A DNA stretch of 10,891 nucleotides from Baffinella frigidus (Eukaryota > Cryptophyceae > Cryptomonadales > Baffinellaceae). Shown piece by piece: positions 7,501 through 10,891 of this stretch. The position numbers and the translations under genes were made by a program. The stretch lies in the NCBI GenBank assembly GCA_026770585.1, contig MU646752.1, positions 163,343 through 174,233 of the forward strand, given 5' to 3'. The notes below the pieces were generated by a model that saw only the letters and a list, made by a program, of their open reading frames with translations, did no database searches and was not told the DNA's origin. The stretch's first letter is position 1. Every line of letters starts with the position of its first letter.

Positions 7501-9946
7501 GAGGGTCTGCGCCAGCCCTCTCATGTCAAACGTTATCCTCGCTTGGGTCTGTCGGATTTGCACGGGGATACATGGTGAGAAACGTCGGTACAGGGGGGCT
7601 CGATTTGATCCGAAAGGAAGCATGGCCTTTCTACAGAACCAGTTCCGGTGTCCGCCTATGGTTGCAGCTCGAAGAACCTAACGGACCTAAAAAGGGGAGC
7701 GTGTCCCTGAGGCGGCGGTGGGGAACACTTCGGGTTTCGGGTTCCGGTTTCCGGGTTCCGGGTTCCGGGTTGAGGGTTGAGGGTTGAGGGTTGAGGGGGG
7801 GCACCGAGCGGGAGCGGTCGAATCCGCCGATTCGAGGTCCACGGTGCCGTACTCGGCACGCACCACGTGCTTTGTGAGGCGATGGGGGACACTAAACACT
7901 CAACACTAAGTGCTACAACCTCCAACAGGGCTAGGGCTGCTGGGACATGGTCAGAAACGTGTTTCTGAGGCGACGAGGGGGGGGGGGCAAACTCTGAACC
8001 CTAAATCCCAAACAGGGCTGGGGGTGCTGGGGCTGGCGTCATACCCGCTCAGAAACGTGTTTCTGAGGTGGCGAGTGGGGACCTCAAACCCTCAACACTC
8101 AACGCTAAAACCTCACACAGGGCTAGGGGTGCTGGGACTGGCGCCATACCCGCTCCTCGCAGTCCTCTCTGCCAAATTCGGGGATCAGATCTACTCATGG
8201 GGTGCGTAAACCTTCAACCCTCCACTCCTTGGCCGCGTGAATCCTGAACCCTAAACTCTTGGGGTGTGTACACCCTAAATCCTCAATCCCTCAACATTCA
8301 AACCTCAACTCCTGGGGTCCGTGCTCCCATGCACTCCCTAGCTCTGCTTGAGCGAAACTTTGCTCGCCATAAACGACATTTAGAGCAGGCGTTGCTGTGG
8401 CGGTGCGGTTCAAAGCACATGGTCGTGTGGTGCAAATCACGTTGTGGTTCAAACAACATTCTGATGTGTGCGGTATCCAGTCTGTCGACTGCGTGCGGAC
8501 CGACCAAGCACGTTGATAGGGCAACGTCCTGAAAACCGGGTAGTTAGGCCTACGGTATTGCCTACGGTAGGCCGTAGGGCCCCTAGGACCTGATGTTTCA
8601 TAGGACCCCCCTAGGCCTACGGCCTACCGTAGGCAATACCGTAGGCCTAACTACCCGGTTTTCAGGACGTTAGCCTATGAACGTGCTGCGCGCCACCGTG
8701 TAATATGGTTCAATCCACATTCTGGCGTGGTTTGAGTATGGTTGAACGCACATTCTGATTATTGCTTGTTCGGCAGGCAACCTGTCGACGATGCGCAGGC
8801 TGACAAAACAAGTTCTGTATCACCCTTCTGCATTGCATACCGTAGCTCCCTATGGAATGCCGCAATGAGGTTGACTCCGGAATTTGGTGATCCACCCGTG
8901 GACCAAAACAACCGTACTGGTTGTTTTGCTGCAGGGGACCTACCGACTGCGCGGGGGCTGACAAAGCACGTGCTTGGCCCTAACACTCAGAAGCGTCTAG
9001 CCCTGGACGCTTTCTCAAAAAGAAACGTGATCCTGATGTGCGCCGAGTATTGTGGTGTGAATCACATCACAGTGTGGTCTGGTCCGCATTGTAATTCAAA
9101 CCGCGTTCTGCTGCACAACATCCTCTGATGCGTGTTGACCTATCGACGGTGCGCGGGCTGACGACGCACGTGCTGCGCTTCACACCACATTACAACGCGG
9201 TTGAAACCGCAATGGCATGTGGTTCAAACCACATGCACACCACATTCTAATGTCGTGTTTCGCGGCAGGTGACCTTTCCACGGCCCAGGGCCTGACGAAG
9301 CACGTGCTGCGAACCACAGTGTAAAGTGGTTCAAACCACATTCTGGCGTGCTTGAAACAGCATTGTAACGTGGAGACCACGTTGTAGTGAGGTTCGGTTT
9401 CGCGGCAGGCGACCTTTCCACGGCGTAGGGCCTGACAAAGCACGTGCTGCGCGCCGAGTACTGTGGTGTGCATCACATCACAATGTGGTCTGGACCGCAT
9501 CGTAATTCCAACCACATTTCAAAGCGTCTTCTGATGTGTGTTTGTTTATCGCAGGTGACCTTTCCACGGCGCAGGGCCTGACGAAGCACGTGCTGCGCGC
9601 CGAGTACGGCACCTTCGACCTGATCGGCGGATTCGACCGCTCCCGCTCCGTGAAAATCCGAAACCCGAAACCCGAAAATCGAAACCCGAAACCCGAAACC
9701 CCGAAAATCGAAACCTCATTGGCGGATTCGACCGTTCCCGCTCCGTGCCACCCTTCCCAACTCTCATCCATCAACCCTCGACCCTCCGTGCCTCGCCTCA
9801 AACCGAAACCCGAAATCCGGAACCCGGAACCCGGAACCCGAAACCCGAAACCCGGAACCCCGAAATACGACTCCTTGCACCTCATCGGCGGATCCGACTA
9901 CTCCCGCTCCGTGCCTCCCCCCAACCCGAAACCCGGAACCCGAAAT

Positions 9947-9980
<34 letters not shown>

Positions 9981-10891
9981 CAAGAAACACGAAAAACGAA
10001 ACCCGAAATCCAAACCCCGAAACCCGGGACCCGAAAACCGAAAACCGAAACCCTGCGTGCCTTTCCTGACGCCTGACCCCTGACCCCTGAACCCCGAACC
10101 CTGAACCCTAATCGGGTGTAGCGTTAAGCGTGTATGGTAAGCGTGTTGGTGGCTTGGTGCGGCAGGGGTTCTGGCGGGGCATGAAGCTCTACTTCGATAC
10201 AGTCCAGGTGCGAAGCCTCCTTACACCTGCCCACTGTGTCACCTCACTCTGGCTATTTGTAAAGTGCAAAGCCTCCTGCACTTGCCTCTGCGCCCCTTGC
10301 TATCACCAGTGCGTTGCGTTCATTCACATCATGGAATCATCGCTCCTTGCTTTCACCAGTGTGTTCCGCACTTGTGAAAAAAAGACTGGATGCGGCGGAA
10401 ACGCATACAGGTTTTTCGGCGCATTATGGTGGCATCAACCCAAACACCAAACACCAAACACCAAACACCAAACACCAAATAAAAAATAAAAAATAAAAAA
10501 TAAAAAATGAAGCACCAAACACACACCAGCCACCTGATTCACCCCACAAACCCCATATAAAACCCAACCCCCAAACTTACCCTAATCACCCCCGCCCTGA
10601 CCTCCCCCCCCCCATCCGCCACTCAGGATGGATACCTCCACCTCGCCGCCCCCTCCACCACTCTCCTGACAAAAGGGTTTATAGCGTTTTAAAATCTTTA
10701 CCAGAAATTGACTTGATCGCCTCGGGAAAGTGTCCAGTGCTAAACCCTTCCCCAATCGTTTGCAGTGGGATCTTATGGTTTTCAACTCTGTTCCAGGGAT
10801 TGACCTGATGACGGAAAGTTGTCCAGCACTGAACCCTTTCTCAATCAACCCAGGACGGCTACCTCCACCTCGCCGCCCCCTTCGCCACCCC
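1529..10891 (+). CDS. TMEM260: TMEM260/DUF2723-family multi-pass membrane protein, 11 exons, 3' end beyond the right edge
   Basis: Exons: 1529-1809, 2138-2246, 2314-2365, 2879-2943, 3595-3696, 4828-4894, 5864-5938, 8121-8201, 9555-9649, 10166-10207, 10854 on. Splice phases are 2,0,1,0,0,1,1,1,0,0 and fit at every junction, giving about 335 codons. Family landmarks in order: a first membrane segment (AAAVALLFLYSLGVYALTL, about residues 50-68), then GGDSGE and HPPG|YPL across intron 1, PLIWQYATTPE|VFALNNLF across intron 4, ALSNQHT in exon 6, LGVLGLAPYPLLAV in exon 8, and YSWG|DLSTAQGLTKHVLRAEYGTF across intron 8. TMEM260 is an ER-associated protein O-mannosyltransferase of the GT-C type, and the acidic GGDSGE loop is the likely active-site region. 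Transfer of that activity to this protein is inference. Exon 7 is assigned by phase and by its best copy. Exons 10 and 11 rest on phase and splice sites alone. The downstream domains lie outside the window. Confidence 0.83.
1810..2137 (+). other. Intron 1 of the TMEM260-like gene
   Basis: A phase-2 intron from GTGATG to CCCCCCAG that splits the conserved HPPG-YPL motif. It contains a small direct repeat, CGAGCGTGACA at about 1931 and 2107, the second just before the acceptor. Nothing else is recognised in it. Confidence 0.8.
2247..2313 (+). repeat. Intron 2, a 67-bp intron built of CCCTAAA repeats
   Basis: After the donor GTAAATCCGAAA the whole intron is CCCTAAA heptamers with one CCCTCAA variant, ending in CCCTAG|G. 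The 3' splice site is thus a one-step variant of the repeat unit. Exons 2 and 3 join in phase 0 across it (VFGAGA|VAALQLAV). Retention would introduce a TAA-containing frame, so splicing is needed. Confidence 0.85.
2375..2541. repeat. Cluster of inverted repeats (foldback element) in intron 3
   Basis: A 25-bp arm at 2375-2399 pairs with 2432-2456 with one mismatch. Directly after it is a perfect 26-bp palindrome at 2457-2482 centred on GGATCC. A third smaller pair, CCTCCCAAG/CTTGGGAGG, is at about 2500-2532. The first arm and the later part share the theme TTTGAGCCAC(C/T)T, so the element may itself have arisen by duplication. No coding potential or clear target-site duplication was found. 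Confidence 0.7.
2483..2878 (+). repeat. Intron 3 remainder with degenerate telomere-like repeats
   Basis: From about 2697 to 2872 the intron is a run of CCCTAAACCCCTCAA and AACACTAAAC units, degenerate relatives of CCCTAAA, ending in CGAAAGCGCAG|GG before exon 4. 2542-2696 holds nothing recognised apart from two copies of the short phrase CCCCCTCCAAGACC at about 2633-2665. Confidence 0.75.
3079..3125 (+). pseudogene. Copy of the exon 4 3' end and its donor
   Basis: TACGCCTCCACCCCCGAGGTCGCGCCCCAA-type sequence repeats the real exon 4 end (about 2934-2967: TACGCCACCACCCCCGAG|GTCACGCCCCAAACTC) roughly 146 bp downstream. It preserves the donor-like GAG|GTC. This is a duplicated exon-intron boundary inside intron 4. 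Confidence 0.75.
3245..3299 (+). pseudogene. Truncated exon 5 copy 1 with acceptor
   Basis: GAGGTGCGTGACGTGTTGACC then ATGCAG|GTGTTCGCGCTGAACAAG encodes VFALNKLF. It matches the real exon 5 boundary at 3568-3622 both before and after the splice site. The copy stops after about 28 coding bases at GGGTAACG. Inclusion as a 28-nt cassette would break the frame, so it is probably non-functional. Confidence 0.8.
3368..3407. repeat. 16-bp perfect inverted repeat
   Basis: ACGGGTTTGACCACAA (3368-3383) is the reverse complement of 3392-3407, with an 8-nt loop. It lies between exon 5 copies 1 and 2 in intron 4 and would form a strong hairpin in the transcript. Confidence 0.85.
3460..3540 (+). pseudogene. 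Truncated exon 5 copy 2 plus short direct repeat
   Basis: GGCAG|GTGTTCGCGCTGAACAACCTCTTCC (3460-3487) encodes VFALNNLF and matches the real exon 5 more closely than copy 1. It is followed by two copies of a TCGAAATCCTGG(A/G)TTTTACT unit at about 3490 and 3521. It retains an AG acceptor. Confidence 0.8.
3678..4094 (+). repeat. Direct duplication of the exon 5 end and intron 5 start, offset about 238 bp
   Basis: 3678-3846 and 3916-4094 are near-identical copies beginning ACGCTCGCTCGCCCGCCAG|GCACCC. The first 19 bp of the unit are the end of exon 5 and the rest is intron 5. Both include the internal phrase CAACCCGTAGGGGCA and end near CAAATGATGCAAT. Copy 2 has a small internal expansion (CCTTGATCCAT). 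The spacer 3847-3915 includes CCTGAGGCGGGCTTAAGG. Confidence 0.85.
3697..4827 (+). other. Intron 5, apparently GC-AG
   Basis: Exon 5 must join exon 6 (GVFACALALSNQHT) in phase 0. After the start of exon 5 there is no GT donor before the frame ends at the TGA at 3727, except one inside GGGGTGCTG that would cut the membrane segment. CCAG|GCACCC at 3696/3697 is the only fitting donor, so a GC donor is inferred. The stretch 4095-4827 has no gene. It holds a GGTTTACGG-like patch near 4380-4410, two CCTGGCGTGGCCTGCA phrases (about 4311 and 4755) and two CCAAATTGATGG units (about 4772 and 4795) near the acceptor. Confidence 0.6.
4885..4928 (+). repeat. Tandem copy of the exon 6 donor junction
   Basis: CTCCCAACAG|GTTTTGAG occurs at 4885-4902 (the real exon 6 end) and again at 4911-4928, offset 26 bp. 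Use of the second donor would add 26 nt and shift the frame, so the first is chosen. Confidence 0.8.
5180..5217 (+). pseudogene. Exon 7 copy 1 (truncated)
   Basis: CTGCAG|CGCTCTGGATCCGCGAG.. reads ALWIRESLISSRQ and ends at CCAG|GTATTT, so it carries both splice-site types. Its length (38 nt) leaves phase 0, whereas exon 8 needs phase 1, so it cannot replace the real exon 7 (75 nt) without a frameshift. Its 3' part lies inside the left arm of the inverted repeat at 5202-5359. Confidence 0.65.
5202..5359. repeat. Foldback element with 57-58 bp arms
   Basis: The left arm 5202-5258 and right arm 5302-5359 are imperfect reverse complements (GATCTCATCCCGCCAGGTAT... against ...ATACCTGGCGGGATGAGATC), with a loop of about 43 bp. 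The outer ends are identical and the inner parts differ at several bases. The left outer arm overlaps exon 7 copy 1 and its GT donor, so exon-like sequence is present here in both orientations. Confidence 0.85.
5376..5810 (+). repeat. AGACCCATAACCTGCTG minisatellite in two blocks
   Basis: About 14 copies of the AGACCCATAACCTG core with variable CTG/CGACG/GATAAG spacers lie at 5414-5470 and 5577-5800. Each block is introduced by CTGAGACCGAGCTAGAGAG and closed by CTGCTGCG(C/T)GCGCCCCGCAG, so the array has a higher-order duplicated structure with exon 7 copy 2 between the blocks. The core holds CATAAC, which resembles a branch-point consensus, and the closing phrase is a 3' splice site. Leucine/glycine-rich frames on the minus strand here are repeat artefacts. 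Confidence 0.85.
5484..5540 (+). pseudogene. Exon 7 copy 2
   Basis: CCGCAG|CGCTCTGGATCGTTGCG.. reads ALWIVASLRKVVSFADFRR and matches the real exon 7 (ALWILVSLRRVFSLADFRR) until it breaks into the repeat phrase CTGAGACCGAG. It lacks the ELLVWA end and donor, so it is a 3'-truncated copy. Confidence 0.8.
5941..6035 (+). other. AT-rich start of intron 7
   Basis: An AT-rich stretch (CAAAGAAAATTTCTACACGG, ATTACTAGTAAC) separates the real exon 7 donor from its first downstream copy. Nothing recognised. Confidence 0.5.
6036..6500 (+). pseudogene. Exon 7 3'-end copies (at least four) downstream of the real exon
   Basis: Fragments of the exon 7 end with the donor phrase CTGGGCAG follow at 6036-6088 (RRVFSFADFRRD.. 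then CTGGGCAG|GTCCGACC), 6282-6313, about 6414-6421 and about 6467-6495. The first retains the same intron start (GTCCGACC) as the real donor at 5939. From 6303 on, units of CTGGGCAG plus CCCAGTCTAT repeat at roughly 110 and 75 bp. These are duplicated exon-intron boundaries in intron 7, downstream of their source. Confidence 0.7.
6119..6282. mobile_element. MITE-like element, copy A, with perfect 36-bp palindrome
   Basis: It starts near ACTATTTTAAAACAG and ends near CAACCCCACATTTAAAAGG. These ends and internal GGTCACGT/GTGAC and GGTAC phrases are shared with copy B (6883-7034). In the middle, 6197-6232 is a perfect palindrome centred on GAATTC. It is inserted between exon 7 fragments. It is non-coding, so any mobility would be non-autonomous. 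Confidence 0.6.
6504..6775. mobile_element. MITE-like element with 15-bp perfect terminal inverted repeats
   Basis: CGTCACCTAATAGAT at 6504-6518 is perfectly inverted at 6761-6775, giving a 272-bp AT-rich element inside a GC-rich intron. Subterminal inverted segments also match (ATATGCAAACGGTTTTAATT near 6620-6640 against AATTAAAATCGTTTTCATGT near 6738-6757). No transposase frame is present. I did not find a clear target-site duplication. Confidence 0.75.
6776..6882 (+). other. GC-rich intron 7 spacer
   Basis: Short repeats GGTGCCGGG (about 6801 and 6819) and CCCGCCCGGGC lie between two transposon-like elements. No gene is seen. Confidence 0.5.
6883..7034. mobile_element. MITE-like element, copy B
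   Basis: It begins GTCCTATTTAAAACAG and ends GCAACCCCACATGTAAATAGGTCC, with CCTATTTA/TAAATAGG as short terminal inverted repeats. It shares its ends and internal GGTCACGTA and TGGTAC phrases with copy A but lacks the perfect central palindrome. It is a diverged second member of the same non-coding family. Confidence 0.6.
7078..7434. repeat. 22-bp minisatellite, about 16 units
   Basis: The unit is GGCTCTTCGTGTCTTCGTGTGT, with GTGT/GTTT, CTTCG/CTTTG and TGCC/TGTC variants. Because 22 is one more than a multiple of three, three unit lengths form a 22-codon super-repeat and every forward frame reads the same peptide cycle. No stop codon occurs in several frames on both strands, which produces long false reading frames. 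It lies deep in intron 7. Confidence 0.92.
7435..7730 (+). other. Intron 7 unique sequence
   Basis: A stretch of about 300 bp of non-repetitive sequence of mixed composition. It is open in two forward frames that continue out of the minisatellite, but I recognise no domain and no splice context for it. Its end (GTGTCCCTGAGGCGGCGGTGGGG, about 7701-7723) resembles the GTTTCTGAGGCGACGAGGGG phrase found after exon 8 copies. Confidence 0.45.
7731..7881 (-). pseudogene. Inverted copy of exon 9 with the start of intron 9
   Basis: Read on the minus strand from about 7881 the sequence is CTCACAAAGCACGTGGTGCGTGCCGAGTACGGCACC.., giving LTKHVVRAEYGT, then GGCGGATTCGACCGCTCCCGCTCGGTGC. This matches exon 9 (9579-9650, LTKHVLRAEYGTF..GGFDRSRS). 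It is followed by CTCAACC and CGGAACCC/CGAAACCC repeats like intron 9. It lies about 1.8 kb upstream of the real exon and in the opposite orientation, within the same transcription unit. Confidence 0.85.
7923..8070 (+). pseudogene. Two truncated copies of exon 8
   Basis: ACAG|GGCTAGGGCTGCTGGGAC (7929-7946) and ACAG|GGCTGGGGGTGCTGGGGCTGGCG..CCGCTC (8016-8050) match the real exon 8 start at 8121 (GLGVLGLAPYPL). Both then switch to the phrase CAGAAACGTGTTTCTGAGG, and each is followed by a purine-rich tract and CCCTAAA/CCTCAACAC-type repeats. Copies lengthen towards the real exon (18, 35, then 81 bp). Both keep the acceptor. Confidence 0.85.
8202..8480 (+). other. Start of intron 8, degenerate telomere-like repeats
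   Basis: After the GTGCGTAAAC donor come CCTCAACCCTCCACTC, CCTGAACCCTAAACTC and CCCTAAATCC units. GGGGTGTGTAC and GGGGTCCGTGC (about 8260 and 8314) resemble the exon 8 donor TGGG|GTGCGTAAAC, which suggests two degenerate donor copies. 8330-8480 starts the CAAACAACATTCTGATGTG-type spacer seen between exon 9 copies. Confidence 0.6.
8481..9461 (+). pseudogene. Ladder of six decaying exon 9 copies in intron 8
   Basis: The exon 9 start (GACCTTTCCACGGCGCAGGG.., DLSTAQGLTKHVLR) recurs at about 8481-8512 plus 8684-8695 (interrupted), 8777-8811, 8935-8975, 9136-9178, 9269-9311 and 9409-9461, before the real exon at 9555. By eye the two copies nearest the real exon differ at one or two bases over the shared 40-50 bp, and the next two at about seven. 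The farthest are barely alignable. The 9409 copy carries an in-frame TAG. Spacers share CAAACCACATTCTG(A/G)(T/C)GTG, and a longer stretch, GCGCCGAGTA(C/T)TGTGGTGTG, is repeated at 9041 and 9450. Confidence 0.85.
8514..8680. mobile_element. Foldback transposon-like element with ACGT target duplication
   Basis: Perfect 56-bp inverted arms at 8523-8578 and 8616-8671 surround a 37-nt loop. The inversion continues imperfectly to the ends (TGATAGGGC.../...GCCTATGA). The element interrupts an exon 9 copy: AAGCACGT (ending 8513) and ACGTGCTGCGCGCC (from 8681) together restore the exon sequence AAGCACGTGCTGCGCGCC if one ACGT is removed. ACGT is thus a 4-bp target-site duplication. It is non-coding and 167 bp long. 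Confidence 0.85.
9650..10165 (+). repeat. Intron 9: CGAAACC repeats with two copies of the exon 9 end
   Basis: From the donor GTGAAAATCC the intron is mostly GAAACCC, GAAAACC and GGAACCC units, then CCCTGAACC/CCCTGACCC units to about 10115. Embedded are two copies of the exon 9 end with donor: CCTCATTGGCGGATTCGACC..CGCTCC|GTGCCA (about 9713-9749) and CCTCATCGGCGGATCCGAC..CGCTCC|GTGCCT (about 9889-9922). Each can be read as LIGG(F/S)D(R/Y)SRS. The choice of 9649 as the exon end is the most direct, but the later donors are competitors. Confidence 0.75.
10208..10853 (+). other. Intron 10 with simple repeats and direct repeats
   Basis: The intron starts GTGCGAAGCC. Short duplications follow (GCAAAGCCTCC and GCGAAGCCTCC; CCTTGCT(A/T)TCACCAGTG at about 10296 and 10347). 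ACACCAAAC units lie at about 10440-10478 and AAATAAAAA units at about 10478-10508. A C-rich stretch runs to about 10625. A segment around TTGACTTGATCGCC...CCAGTGCTAAACCCTTCCCCAATC (from 10708) recurs 91 bp later (from 10799), directly before the exon 11 acceptor. Confidence 0.65.
10627..10664 (+). pseudogene. Exon 11 copy
   Basis: CTCAG|GATGGATACCTCCACCTCGCC.. (DGYLHLAAPS) precedes the inferred exon 11 start at 10854, CCCAG|GACGGCTACCTCCACCTCGCC.. (DGYLHLAAPF), by 227 bp. Which of the two is the functional exon cannot be decided because the window ends inside the second. Both are in phase 0 after exon 10. Confidence 0.7.

Noticed and set aside
7049-7787. Long reading frames of 200-234 codons on both strands
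   Set aside because: They are produced by a stop-free 22-bp tandem repeat, are open in several frames at once, and lie inside an intron.
9536-10069. 177-codon frame continuing from exon 9
   Set aside because: Only the first part is conserved-looking. After the donor at 9649 it is a low-complexity NPKPE repeat read from intronic GAAACCC units.

Overview
This is a eukaryotic nuclear window. It holds two protein-coding genes split into many short GC-rich exons with GT-AG introns, and the introns are loaded with simple repeats, foldback elements and fragments of the genes' own exons. Heptamers of the plant/algal telomere type (TTTAGGG / CCCTAAA) are abundant but interstitial. With the GC-rich exons this suggests a microalga or related protist with TTTAGGG telomeres. 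A prasinophyte green alga of the Cymbomonas/Pyramimonas kind is a low-confidence guess. I found no bacterial operon, tRNA, rRNA or CRISPR array.

Left part (1-1428, minus strand): the 5' three exons of a small Rieske [2Fe-2S] protein (1204-1428, 987-1080, 76-135). The reading frame is continuous across both introns and the gene runs off the left edge. Its second intron carries a TTTAGGG-type tract, GA-rich tracts and a copy of the start of exon 3. The edge of exon 3 is also repeated.

Middle (1429-1528): a gap of about 100 bp between two divergent start codons, a likely shared promoter.

Right part (1529-10891, plus strand): eleven exons of a TMEM260/DUF2723-type multi-pass membrane protein, continuing past the right edge. 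Exons: 1529-1809, 2138-2246, 2314-2365, 2879-2943, 3595-3696, 4828-4894, 5864-5938, 8121-8201, 9555-9649, 10166-10207, 10854 onward. All splice phases agree and give about 335 codons in the window. One intron (3697-4827) appears to be GC-AG. The introns hold a telomere-repeat intron of 67 bp, two minisatellites, several inverted-repeat or MITE-like elements, and truncated copies of exons 4-9 and 11.

The most unusual property is systematic. In both genes, segments that straddle exon-intron boundaries have been duplicated into the introns. In intron 8 they form a ladder of exon-9 copies that become more decayed with distance from the real exon. One exon-9 copy is inverted in intron 7. One foldback element sits inside an exon-9 copy with a clear 4-bp target duplication. 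C-rich telomere-like repeats lie on the sense strand of both divergent genes, which suggests a link to splicing. The two genes have no evident shared pathway.
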